Source: DATFDN01 sp963767645 (GTDB lineage: Bacteria; Pseudomonadota; Alphaproteobacteria; Acetobacterales; Acetobacteraceae). Taken from it: a stretch of 64,000 bases of DNA. Positions 17,767-26,588 of this stretch are shown here, piece after piece. Where the stretch lies: positions 248,001 through 312,000 of the forward strand of contig CAVYEW010000004.1 in the NCBI GenBank assembly GCA_963767645.1. Direction: 5' to 3'. The notes under the pieces were generated by a model. That model had not been told where the DNA came from, made no database searches, and saw only the letters and a list, made by a program, of their open reading frames with translations. The translations under genes and the position numbers were made by a program. Position 1 is the first letter of the stretch; each line of letters begins with the position of its first letter.

Positions 17767-18819
17767 ATGACCATTGGCGTCGTCATCCCAACTTACAATC
17801 GAGCCGACCTTTTGCCAACGACCCTGGAAACGATACTGGCCCAAACAGTACGTCCGGATAAGGTCATTGTGGTCGATGATGAGTTTACCGACAACACCGC
17901 AGACATCCTGGAGCGCTACAATGGAGTCCTCAGTCTCCAGGTGGTCCGCATACGCAACAGCGGCGATCTCGCGGCCCGGAACGCCGGCGTCCAGCTGTGC
18001 GATACTGACCTGGTCGCCTTTTGCGACAGCGATGATTTGTGGACTTCGGATCACCTCCAACGGATAGCGGACCTCTGGCGGGCTTGCCCGGAGCTCAAGG
18101 TCGCTTACGCGAATTTCTGCATCATCCGCGATGGGGAATGGGAAGAATTCCATAAGTTCGACCACGCGCCGGCATCTTTCTGGGACGGCCTGGAGCCGGC
18201 CGGTTCCCTGGTTGATGCGGGAATCTTCCATTTTCCCATTGTGGACCGGCTGATCGACTACCAGCCCTTCTTCCCGTCCGCGATGGTCGTCAACCGGGAA
18301 GCTTTCCTCGCGATCGGCGGGTGGGACGAGGAGCCCGGACGAACCATCGGCGGGGATTTCGCGACCGCATTGCGAATGGCGGAGTGCGTTCCCTTCGGCG
18401 TTGTGCATCACCCTACCGTCGGCATCAGGAAGCATCGGAACAACCGCTCCGCCGATATGCAGAGAATGAATGCCGGCGACAGCCTTGTCCTCGAGCACGT
18501 CCTTGAGACCAGGCCGGCCCTCGGCCCGTTTGCCGCCAAGATCCGTTCCAGCATCGTCCATCGGCGGCTGCAAGCCTTAGATACCGCCTTTTGCAGGCAG
18601 GACTACGACGGAGTTCGAGAAATCTTCGCTCTGCTCCCTTTGTCCCACCGAAATGGCTCGGCCTCGGTCAAGGCCAGGGTCGCGGAGTTTCCGGCGCCGT
18701 TGCGCTGGCTAACGGTAAAGGCCTTGCTGGCAGGCGGCAGTCTGCAATCCAAACTCCTCGGGAGTGGACGGGAGAAGCCATCGGCAGTTAGTTCCATATG
18801 GCAGGGCAGCAATCGGTAA
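17767..18819 (+). CDS. glycosyltransferase family 2
   Basis: The product has 350 residues with a GT-A fold: IGVVIPTYNRADLLPTTLE, then VDDEFTDNT, an unusual form of the DDGSTD nucleotide-sugar motif, and the metal motif FCDSDDLWTSDHL near residue 84. The later WDEEPGRTIGGDFATAL is the acceptor/base region. The C-terminal 100 residues are less conserved. It follows the GT4 gene by 60 bases on the same strand and belongs to the same glycan set. No membrane segment is evident. Confidence 0.87.
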   Translation: MTIGVVIPTYNRADLLPTTLETILAQTVRPDKVIVVDDEFTDNTADILERYNGVLSLQVVRIRNSGDLAARNAGVQLCDTDLVAFCDSDDLWTSDHLQRIADLWRACPELKVAYANFCIIRDGEWEEFHKFDHAPASFWDGLEPAGSLVDAGIFHFPIVDRLIDYQPFFPSAMVVNREAFLAIGGWDEEPGRTIGGDFATALRMAECVPFGVVHHPTVGIRKHRNNRSADMQRMNAGDSLVLEHVLETRPALGPFAAKIRSSIVHRRLQALDTAFCRQDYDGVREIFALLPLSHRNGSASVKARVAEFPAPLRWLTVKALLAGGSLQSKLLGSGREKPSAVSSIWQGSNR

Positions 18820-18950
18820 TCGCAGATGCCCAGAAATGACGCCCAGAACCGCCTGTTTCGACGAATCTCGACCTGTTGCGGGCGGTCGGCGGCCTTGGCG
18901 CAGACCCGAGATGGCGACAACCGAAGTGTTCTCAACGCCGCAGACCGGCC

Positions 18951-19895
18951 ATGACTAGGGCTAATTCTGTAACCGTGGTTGTGCTGAGCTACAACGGCGT
19001 CTCTGACACGCTCGCGTGCCTCGACAGTCTGACGCGAGATTCTAGCGAGGAATTCGACATCGTTGTCGTCGACAACGGATCGGCGGATGGCGCACCGGCC
19101 GCGATACGAGCACAGCACCCTGGTGTGGCATTGGTCGAGCTTGCGGAGAATCGGGGTTGGGCCGGAGGCAACAATGTCGGGATTCACTATGCGTTGGAGC
19201 GCGGCTCGAAGCTGATCTGCCTTCTCAACAACGATACCATCGTACCGGCGGGCGCGATCGCGGCGATGGCTGAAATGTCTTGGCGTCTCGGTCCGTGCTT
19301 GCTTCATCCGGCCCTCGATTTCGCCGAGCTTTGGGAAGGTGCACAGCTTGATCCCAGTCAATCCATACCCAGAGCATTCAGCCGTCGTGCACAGGAAAAC
19401 GACGTATTCGAACTTGACTTTGCATACGGCGCCTGCCTGATGATTCCAGCCGACCTGTTCCGCGCGATCGGCATGTTCGACGAACGCTTTTTCCTCCAAT
19501 TGGAGGAAACAGAGTTCTATTTGCGTGCCCGCCAGTCCGGCGTCCCGTCCCTGTGCATGACCAGCACCCGCATCACTCACGCGGAGTCCCGCAGCTTTGG
19601 TGGCCGCAAAACGCCGATGAAAACCTACTACTTCGTACGGAACACTCTGCTTTTGACCGAAAAGCATCACCGTTCGCCATCCGGCGTGCTTAAGGCGTTG
19701 CTGTCCCTTTATGGATCGCTCTCACGGCTTGCGCAGCAGGACGAAGCCCACAAACCTGGAAAGACTTTCTTTTCGTGGTTCGTCTCGCGCAGTCCTTTTC
19801 CCACCGCTGCGCGTGCCGGTCTATGGGATTACCTATCGCGCCGCTTCGGCCGGATCGACGAAACGACCCTTCGCGCCATTACTCCTCAAAGCTGA
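18951..19895 (+). CDS. glycosyltransferase family 2 (rhamnosyltransferase-like)
   Basis: The product has 314 residues. The family start TVVVLSYNGVSDTLACLDSL is followed by IVVVDNGSADGAP, ENRGWAGGNNVGIHYAL, and the metal motif LLNNDTIVPAGA; FDERFFLQLEETEFYLRAR is the ED-Y acceptor motif seen in WbbL-type rhamnosyltransferases. The ATG at 18951 gives the usual short N-terminus; the upstream frame has no homology. It converges on the flippase gene and overlaps its 3' end by 17 bases. Confidence 0.87.
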   Translation: MTRANSVTVVVLSYNGVSDTLACLDSLTRDSSEEFDIVVVDNGSADGAPAAIRAQHPGVALVELAENRGWAGGNNVGIHYALERGSKLICLLNNDTIVPAGAIAAMAEMSWRLGPCLLHPALDFAELWEGAQLDPSQSIPRAFSRRAQENDVFELDFAYGACLMIPADLFRAIGMFDERFFLQLEETEFYLRARQSGVPSLCMTSTRITHAESRSFGGRKTPMKTYYFVRNTLLLTEKHHRSPSGVLKALLSLYGSLSRLAQQDEAHKPGKTFFSWFVSRSPFPTAARAGLWDYLSRRFGRIDETTLRAITPQS

Positions 19896-21534
19896 CCTCC
19901 TCCCCGGCTGGGCCAACTAGCGCAGCTTGGTCTCTCTCGTAACCCAAATTGGCTGCGCTCGTTTTGGTACGCGGCGAGATTGGCCGATGCACCGCATAAC
20001 CAAAATATGTCCGCCGCTGCCGTTGGATGGCGATAGCAGCCTGGCTGCACGACCGCCGCAGCACGTCCAAGATGCTGCTTTCTGCGCCCGGCGGGCGACC
20101 GCTCGCCACCCACAAGACGGCCACCGTGCCTCCGTAGACCACCGCACCCAGGGAAACTGCTGCCAGCAGGTCGGTCAGTAAGGCCGCCCGGTCGTCCGGC
20201 ACTCGGTTCCAGCCCAAGCCGAAGACGGCCATGACAGCGGCCATTGCACCAGCGCTCAGCACGCAGCGCCATGTACTGGCCAACACGTCGATTACGGTCA
20301 GGTGCAAACGACGCAAAGTCATGACCAGATACGATAGGTGCTCGACCGACGTGGCGACCGCCATCCCGGCGGCAGCGCCGAGCAAACCCAATCGCGGCAC
20401 GAGTACGATCATGAGCGGGACGCGGACCGCAACCGAGATGAGCTGCACACGGAACGTGCCTCGCAACGCGGCGTAGGCGTTCAGCAAGGACGCGCTGATC
20501 AGCCCCAGGATCATCACGGAGAGGGCCACTCCCAGCACCTGGATCACGATCGTCGCCCCAATCCACCGGGAGCCAAGGGCAAGCTTCACGATGGGACCGG
20601 CGATAAGCGAGACACCCACGCTAGCCGGCAATGCGAGCAGCACGGCACTCCCTATCACCCGGAGAAAGATCCGCCCCGTATCAGCTTCCAAACCGGCATT
20701 GCGCGCCGACGCGAAGCCCGAAAAGCAGGCGCGGGCGAGAGGAGAGACCAGCTCCGTCGCGGCGAGGGACGCGATCTCCACGCCGACCGAGAAGATGCCC
20801 ACCTGGGTGATGTCGAGCAGCCGGCCGATGACGAAGGAATCGGAGCGGTCGCGGGTCAGACTCGTCAGGCTGAGCAACCAGGACCAGAACGAAAACCCCG
20901 CGATCTGTCGCCAAGCCTGCATGCTGAACCGCGGGCGGTACGGATGCAGCTTGTAGCCCATCGCCACCCGAACGACATTGGAGGTCAGAATTGCCGCGAC
21001 CAGAGCCCAGTAGCTCCGGAAAATGCAGGCAAGCCCAACCGAGACTACGATGCTCGTCAGGCGGGGAACCGACATGAGAAGGAACTCCTTCTCGAACGCA
21101 ATGCCGCGCCGGAAATCGACGATGCCAATGTTCTCGAATGATCCCACTAGGGATCCGGCGGCTAGAGCCAGCATCACCGGAAACAGCCGTGCATCATGAA
21201 AGAATAGACCTACTGGCCAGGCGCATGCCGCCAGGATTGCCGACGTCGTCAGGCCGCGGATGACATTGATGGTGAATGCACTGTCGTAAACGTGGGAACT
21301 CGGCGCCTTCTCGCGAATGACCGCTTCCTCCACCCCGAGCGAGGACAGTGCATCAATCGCCTGACTCAAGCTCATGGCCAGGGCAACCAAGCCGAAATCC
21401 TCTGGCAGCAGCAAGCGGACGAGCAAGAACGTGTTTGCCAATCCCAAGATACGCGTGAACATGCGCCAGCCAATGATCCAACCGGCACCAGTTGCCGTCT
21501 TGGCTAGGATCGAGGCCGGGGTCACGTCTGCCAT
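19879..21534 (-). CDS. Wzx-type oligosaccharide flippase
   Basis: The product has 551 residues with about 12-14 hydrophobic segments. The N-terminal IIGWRMFTRILGLANTFLLVRLLLPEDFGL is typical of polysaccharide-export members of the MOP superfamily, as are the paired VEEAVIRE and RGIAFEKEFLL segments. A hydrophilic C-terminal tail of about 70 residues follows the last helix. The ATG at 21534 (MADVTPASILAK) was preferred to a longer in-frame start at 21600. It moves lipid-linked glycan across the inner membrane and is the natural export partner of the adjoining glycosyltransferases. No polymerase or chain-length gene is in view. Confidence 0.87.
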   Translation of the reverse strand: MADVTPASILAKTATGAGWIIGWRMFTRILGLANTFLLVRLLLPEDFGLVALAMSLSQAIDALSSLGVEEAVIREKAPSSHVYDSAFTINVIRGLTTSAILAACAWPVGLFFHDARLFPVMLALAAGSLVGSFENIGIVDFRRGIAFEKEFLLMSVPRLTSIVVSVGLACIFRSYWALVAAILTSNVVRVAMGYKLHPYRPRFSMQAWRQIAGFSFWSWLLSLTSLTRDRSDSFVIGRLLDITQVGIFSVGVEIASLAATELVSPLARACFSGFASARNAGLEADTGRIFLRVIGSAVLLALPASVGVSLIAGPIVKLALGSRWIGATIVIQVLGVALSVMILGLISASLLNAYAALRGTFRVQLISVAVRVPLMIVLVPRLGLLGAAAGMAVATSVEHLSYLVMTLRRLHLTVIDVLASTWRCVLSAGAMAAVMAVFGLGWNRVPDDRAALLTDLLAAVSLGAVVYGGTVAVLWVASGRPPGAESSILDVLRRSCSQAAIAIQRQRRTYFGYAVHRPISPRTKTSAANLGYERDQAALVGPAGEEVSFEE

Positions 21535-22019
21535 TGTCAGATCTCGTGGCTTACTGTCGCGACGCCGCGGTCGCCGATAACGCTCGTTGTCTAGATCCAA
21601 GGCGCCTCGGAGCGGCCCTCGCCGTTGAGCTGATGGATCGCTCGAACCTCGTTAGCCGAGTCAAAGGTCTATTTGGAACGTCGGCGTTCCTCTCATACCG
21701 CGTCCTGGTGAATTGATTCATAACGGGACGTTAGACTAGCCAATGGGTCCGCGCCCGGGGTGCAACCAGCAACAGACACGGAGGCGGCGGCAGCGGCGAT
21801 GCACGGCCGGAGCGGGGCGGCGCGGCGATGCACGGCCGGGCGGAGCGTGGGCGGCGCTGCGCGCGGCGGATGCGGCCAGACCACGCTGCTGGCCGCTGCA
21901 CCGCTCTGCGTCCTCGGGTGCGCTGATGGGCTCGGTGGAACCCGATCGAGCCGGGTTCCTTTGTTAGCCGCAGCTCCAGCTGGGGTAAGTGCTAGACCGA
22001 TTTCGGCCCGATAGCCTCG
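21535..22019. other. gene-free stretch with a short direct repeat and two small hairpins
   Basis: No convincing gene is present; the open frames here are Arg/Ala-rich. An 18-base direct repeat occurs at 21793-21810 and 21822-21839 (GCGGCGATGCACGGCCGG). A six-base stem with a TCGG loop is at 21675-21690. The flippase promoter should lie at the left end of this stretch, since the gene is transcribed away from it, but I cannot point to -35/-10 boxes. Confidence 0.5.
21937..21965 (+). terminator. possible hairpin terminator
   Basis: GGAACCCG (21937-21944) pairs with CGGGTTCC (21952-21959) across a seven-base loop, followed by TTTGTT. This is a weak intrinsic-terminator shape on the plus strand. 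It also lies just past the end of the minus-strand CoxL-like gene, where the hairpin but not the T run would serve. Confidence 0.3.
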
Positions 22020-24344
22020 CTACGCCGCCCTCCGCCGGTGCAATGCCTGCCACACCGTCTCCGGCGTCGCCGGCATGTCCAGATGGGTCACGCCGTCCTG
22101 GGCCACGGCATCGATGATGGCGTTCATCACCGCCGGCGGGCTGCCGACTGCGCCGGCCTCGCCCGCGCCCTTCACGCCAAGCGGGTTGGTGGCGCAGGGT
22201 ATCTCCAGGAACTCCACCTCGATGTCCGGCAGATCGGAGGCTCGGGGCAGCGCGTAGTCCATGAAGCTCCCTGAGAGGAGCTGGCCGGAGGCCGGGTCGT
22301 AGGCCGTGCGCTCCAGAACCGCCTGGCCGAACCCCTGGGCGACGCCGCCATGCACCTGGCCGCGCACGATCATCGGGTTCACCGCCCGGCCGACATCGTC
22401 ACTCACCTGGTAACGGACGACCTGGACATGCCCGGTCTCGGGGTCGATCTCCACCTCGGCCATGTGGCAGCCGTTCGGGAAGGTATGCGCCTTGATCTCT
22501 GCCACCTCGGCGGCATCGAGCGAGACCGCCGCTTCGCCCCGCGCCGCTTTCACGCGCTGGGTTTCGGCGAGAGCGAGGATATCGATCCCCCGGTCGGTTC
22601 CGACAATAGTGAAGCGCCCGTCGGCAAAGCCGATATCGCCTACCGCCGCCTCCAATACGTCCGCCGCCGCCCGCCGGCCCTTTTCCACCACGCTGTCGGT
22701 GGTGACATAGATCGCCTGCCCCTCGGAGTAGAGGCTGCGTGCGCCTCCCGTGCCGCCGCCCGTGGGAATCGTGTCGGTATCGCCCTGGCGAACGCGGATC
22801 TTCTCGGCATCTACCCCGAGTCGGGTGGAGACGAGCTGGACGTAGGCGGTCTCGTGCCCCTGTCCGGTCGACTGAGTGCCGACGAGCACGTCGACGAAGC
22901 CGCCTTCCGCGAAGCGGATCTCGGCGCGCTCGCTGTCGCTGCCGCCCGTGGCCTCAAGATAGTAGGAGAAGCCGAGACCGCGGCGGCGTCCCCGCTTCGC
23001 TGCCTCGGCGCGGCGAGCCGGGAAGCCCACCCAGTCGATGCGCGCCAGCGCGGTATCCAGCACCTGACGGAAATCGCCGCTGTCGTACATCTTGCCCACC
23101 GGGGTCGCGTGCGGCATGGCCGAGGGCGGGACCATGTTGCGCCGGCGCAGATCCGCGCGGTCGACGTTCAGCTCCCGCGCGGCCGCGTCGATCAGACGCT
23201 CCACAAGGTAATTGCTTTCGGGACGACCGGCCCCCCGGTAGGCGTCCACCGGAACGGTGTTGGTGAACACGCCGATCACGTTCGCGTACACCGCCTGGAA
23301 CCCATAGACGCTCGCGAGCACGCCGGTCCCGGCCAGGGTCGGGATGAAGGGCCCGAAATTCGAGAGATAGGCGCCCATATTGGCGATGTTGCGCGTGCGC
23401 AGCGCCAGGAACGTGCCGTCCTTGTCGATCGCCAACTCGCCGGTCGTGATGTTGTCGCGGCCCTGCGTGTCGCACAGGAACGCCTCGCCGCGATCGGCCG
23501 CCCACTTCACGGGCCGGCCGAGCTTGCGGCTCGCATAGCAGGTCAGCACATGTTCGGCGTACAGGAACAGCTTCATTCCGAAGCCGCCGCCGACGTCGGG
23601 CGTGACCACGCGGAACTTCTCGGCGCCGACACCGAACACGCCATTGATCAGATCCTTGATCAACCAGCCGCCCTGGGTGTTGGCATAGAGCGTCCACCGC
23701 CCCGCCTCGGTGTCATAATCGGCGATCGCGGCCCGCGCCTCCATCGAGGAGACGACAATGCGGTTGTTCACCACCTCGACCCGCGCCACACGGGCGGCCT
23801 GGGCGAACAGCGCGTCCGCCTTCGCCTTGTCCCCGATCTCCCAGTCGAACACCTGGTTGCGCGCCACGTCGGGCCAGACCAGGGCGGCACCGGGGTCCGT
23901 CGCATGGGCGAGATCGGTGATGGCGGGCAGAATGTCGTAATCGACCTCGATCGCCTCGGCAGCGTCGCGCGCCGCCTGCAAGCTGTCGGCGACGACGAAG
24001 GCGACCGGATCGCCGACATGCCGCACGGCGCCATCGGCCAGCACGGGGTGCGGCGGCGCGGCCATGTTCGAGCCGTCACGGTTGTTCAGCGCCACCGCGC
24101 AAGGCAGCGGGCCGATGCCGTCGGCCTTCAGCTCGGCCGAGGTATAGATCGCGCGCACCCCCGGCATCGCGCTGGCCGCGGCCGTCTTCACCCGCTGCAA
24201 CCGCGCCGCCGCGTGCGGACTGCGCAGGACGTATCCGTGCAGCATCCCTGGCAGCTTGATGTCGTCGGTATAGCGCCCGCGTCCGAGCAGCAGCCGCGGG
24301 TCCTCGACGCGGCGAACGGATTGGGCAACGCCGAATTTTGTCAT
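22020..24344 (-). CDS. xanthine dehydrogenase/CO dehydrogenase family molybdopterin-binding subunit, form II CoxL-like
   Basis: The product has 774 residues, normal for the large Mo subunit. It opens MTKFGVAQSVRRVEDPRLL with GRGRYTDDIKLPGMLHG, has VTPDVGGGFGMKL at the Mo-cofactor site and AYRGAGRPESNYLVERLID. AYRGAGR is the active-site loop of form II (aldehyde/hydroxylase-like) proteins, not the AYRCSFR of true CO dehydrogenase. GAGEAGAVGSPPAVMNAI near the end carries the catalytic Glu. No FAD-subunit or 2Fe-2S-subunit gene lies beside it, so it needs partners encoded elsewhere. Substrate unknown. Confidence 0.9.
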   Translation of the reverse strand: MTKFGVAQSVRRVEDPRLLLGRGRYTDDIKLPGMLHGYVLRSPHAAARLQRVKTAAASAMPGVRAIYTSAELKADGIGPLPCAVALNNRDGSNMAAPPHPVLADGAVRHVGDPVAFVVADSLQAARDAAEAIEVDYDILPAITDLAHATDPGAALVWPDVARNQVFDWEIGDKAKADALFAQAARVARVEVVNNRIVVSSMEARAAIADYDTEAGRWTLYANTQGGWLIKDLINGVFGVGAEKFRVVTPDVGGGFGMKLFLYAEHVLTCYASRKLGRPVKWAADRGEAFLCDTQGRDNITTGELAIDKDGTFLALRTRNIANMGAYLSNFGPFIPTLAGTGVLASVYGFQAVYANVIGVFTNTVPVDAYRGAGRPESNYLVERLIDAAARELNVDRADLRRRNMVPPSAMPHATPVGKMYDSGDFRQVLDTALARIDWVGFPARRAEAAKRGRRRGLGFSYYLEATGGSDSERAEIRFAEGGFVDVLVGTQSTGQGHETAYVQLVSTRLGVDAEKIRVRQGDTDTIPTGGGTGGARSLYSEGQAIYVTTDSVVEKGRRAAADVLEAAVGDIGFADGRFTIVGTDRGIDILALAETQRVKAARGEAAVSLDAAEVAEIKAHTFPNGCHMAEVEIDPETGHVQVVRYQVSDDVGRAVNPMIVRGQVHGGVAQGFGQAVLERTAYDPASGQLLSGSFMDYALPRASDLPDIEVEFLEIPCATNPLGVKGAGEAGAVGSPPAVMNAIIDAVAQDGVTHLDMPATPETVWQALHRRRAA

Positions 24345-24456
24345 GCAACGGCCTCCGGGATGGCACGGAACGGCCGCCCCGAATCTCCCGGCGACGGCTT
24401 GGTCCTAAAGCCCCAGTGTAGGCGCTCGGGCGGGAAACGCTACCCGCCCGCCCTGA

Positions 24457-25608
24457 TCAGGACTGCGATTCCGGCGAGATCACGAGGCAGCCGCCATGCC
24501 CATGGGCGAGCTTCTGGCACGCATGCACCGCGGCTTCGTGGGAAAGACCGGTCAGCCGCGCGCGCCACACGGTACCATGGCCCTGATGGATGCTGGCGAG
24601 CGCCGGGCGCGAGCCTCCCAGGGTTCCATGCGCTCCCGCCTTCGCGGCTCCGACGGCGTGCTCCGCCTGCATTGCGCTGCCAAAGGCGCCGACCTGAATG
24701 CCCCAGTTCGCACCCGCCGCGTGCAACGGTGCCGGCGCGGCCTCGGCGCGCGCTATCAGATGGAAGCCGTGACTATGCCGCCCCGGATCGGCCGTCGGCA
24801 TCAGCAGGGCCACATGCGTAACAGCGGGCCCGTGCTCGGAATGAGGCGCGAGCCGCGCCATCTCGATGGCGTGGCGTGCCGAACCATGCCGCGCCGCATT
24901 GTGCCGTCTGACCGAAGCCACCATGACAGTACGGCCGCCATCGCGAAGCCCCGGCGCGATATCGAGCGGCAGGTCGTTCATCGCATACGCCTCGGCAGGG
25001 GAGCGGCGCAGCGGATAAATGCCCTCCAGCGCCGGGCCGATCATCGCGACGTAGCGCCGCGTCTCCTCGGGCAATGTGCGCTGGTTGCTCAGGTAGTCGT
25101 CGAGCCGGTTCGGCCCGCCGTTATAGGCGGCCAGGAACGCCGGGGAGCCGTAGATGTCATAGAGCTCCCGCATGTAGGCGACGCCGGCGATGATGTTGTC
25201 GTGCGGGTCGAACGGATCGGAGCCCAGCCCATAGCGGTCGCGCAGCTCCTCGTAAGTACCCGGCATCACCTGCATCAGCCCCATCGCGCCCTTCGGCGAG
25301 GTGGTGAGCTGGCCGTCCTGATATTCCTGCCCCCCTGATTCGACGTGCATGAGGGCACGGACCCAGGCAGTGGGCACGTCGAACCGCGTGGCCGCCTCCT
25401 CGATATACGGGCCCCAGGGGTCGTCGGCAGGCCCAGGCGCGACGTAATTGCCCCGCGCATGCGCCGCATAGACCGCTGCTTGCTGCGGCGCGCTGATCTC
25501 CGGCGCCCTGGTGGCGCAGGCAGCGACGAGGGCGAACACCGCAGCGCTGCCGGCTGCGCGCAGGAATGTGGGGAACGCGGTGCGAGCGGTGCGGGAAGGA
25601 TGGGGCAT
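24457..25608 (-). CDS. lipoprotein lytic transglycosylase with C-terminal SPOR domain
   Basis: The product has 383 residues. The leader ends in the lipobox LVAAC, so it is a likely outer-membrane lipoprotein. An SLT domain follows: ALMHVESGGQEY (catalytic Glu near residue 89), SPKGAMGLMQVMPGTYEEL, NIIAGVAYMREL and FLAAYNGGPNRLDDYL, all standard SLT motifs. The last 75 residues (NWGIQVGAFGSAMQAEHAV to the end) are a SPOR domain that binds denuded glycan at division sites in other bacteria. A His-rich linker joins them. The ATG at 25608 gives the cleanest leader; one at 25692 is in frame. Likely role: septal peptidoglycan turnover. Confidence 0.88.
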   Translation of the reverse strand: MPHPSRTARTAFPTFLRAAGSAAVFALVAACATRAPEISAPQQAAVYAAHARGNYVAPGPADDPWGPYIEEAATRFDVPTAWVRALMHVESGGQEYQDGQLTTSPKGAMGLMQVMPGTYEELRDRYGLGSDPFDPHDNIIAGVAYMRELYDIYGSPAFLAAYNGGPNRLDDYLSNQRTLPEETRRYVAMIGPALEGIYPLRRSPAEAYAMNDLPLDIAPGLRDGGRTVMVASVRRHNAARHGSARHAIEMARLAPHSEHGPAVTHVALLMPTADPGRHSHGFHLIARAEAAPAPLHAAGANWGIQVGAFGSAMQAEHAVGAAKAGAHGTLGGSRPALASIHQGHGTVWRARLTGLSHEAAVHACQKLAHGHGGCLVISPESQS

Positions 25609-25799
25609 CCGGTCGTGAGCCTCCGTCAAGGGCGGGCCGAGGGACCGGCCGGGCGACACGGCGACGTGGGAGCCGCCGCTCATCGAGTTCATTCAGGAGT
25701 CGCTGCTAAGTCCCTACCCTTGATCGACTCCGATGGCAAGATCGTATCGCATCACCGCCTAATAACGATGGAAATCTTGAATCGGGTGAATGGCGCGGC

Positions 25800-26588
25800 T
25801 CAGCCCAGCAGGTCGATCCGCCACCGCCGCTCCTCCAGCGCATCGAGCAGCGCGTCGGCGCCGAGCCCGGGCAGCCGACGCAGCAGGCCACGCGGACGCG
25901 GGCGGAACACGCGCGGCTTGGCCTTCTCACCAGCCAACTCGCGGACCACGCTGCCGACATCGCCGAACCCATCGATCAGCCCGAGCGCCAGGGCCCGGTC
26001 GCCGAGCATGAAGCTGCCGTCGAATACCGACGCATCACCGGTGAGGCGCCCGGCGCGGCGTTCGCGCACCCAGGCCTTGAACCGCACGTGCAGATCGTCG
26101 AGCAGGCCCTGCGCGAAGGCCACGTCCTCGGGCCGCTCCGGCAGGAACGGGTCAAGACGCGCCTTGTTGCCGCCGGCGGTGTAGAGGCGACGCTCCACGC
26201 CGAGGCGCGCGAGCAGGGCGGGGAACCCGAAGCCACCGCCGCGCACCCCGATCGAACCGACGATGCTCATCGGATTGGCCCAGATCCGGTCGGCCGCGCA
26301 GGCGATCCAATAGCCGCCGGAGGCGCCGACCTCCTGGATCACGGCATGGACCGCGACGCCGGCCTTCTCGGCGCGGCGGCGAATCAGCGCCGCGATCAGA
26401 TCGGACTGCACGGGCGAGCCGCCGGGGCTGTCGATGTCGAGAACAATCGCCCGCCCGCGCGCCGCGGCGAAGGCGCGGTCGATTAGCGGTGCGGCACCGC
26501 GCAGGTTCAGAAGCCCGGTACGTCCGGCGATCAGGCCGTGCAGCTCTACGACCGGCACGCGGCGTTGCCAGAAAGCGAGCGCCGGCAT
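25800..26588 (-). CDS. S49-family peptidase (SppA/SohB-like)
   Basis: The protein has 262 residues, the short single-domain form. VVELHGLIAG starts the fold, AIVLDIDSPGGSPVQSDLI is the S49 turn, and GASGGYWIACAADRIWAN holds the nucleophilic Ser. A Lys in GGNKARLDPFLPE is the likely general base, as in SohB/SppA. No clear signal peptide or membrane helix, unlike classical SppA. The ATG at 26588 overlaps the stop of the upstream amine-oxidase gene; a GTG one codon earlier is possible. Function in signal-peptide or misfolded membrane protein cleavage is inferred from family. Confidence 0.85.
   Translation of the reverse strand: MPALAFWQRRVPVVELHGLIAGRTGLLNLRGAAPLIDRAFAAARGRAIVLDIDSPGGSPVQSDLIAALIRRRAEKAGVAVHAVIQEVGASGGYWIACAADRIWANPMSIVGSIGVRGGGFGFPALLARLGVERRLYTAGGNKARLDPFLPERPEDVAFAQGLLDDLHVRFKAWVRERRAGRLTGDASVFDGSFMLGDRALALGLIDGFGDVGSVVRELAGEKAKPRVFRPRPRGLLRRLPGLGADALLDALEERRWRIDLLG

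Noticed and set aside
21743..21967. Small plus-strand frame in the gap after the flippase
   Set aside because: Arg-rich, overlaps a direct repeat, no ribosome site and no recognisable family.
22350..24821. Very long open frame on the plus strand opposite the CoxL-type gene
   Set aside because: It is Arg/His/Gly-rich without any family motif and mirrors a well-supported gene; long antisense frames are expected at this GC content.
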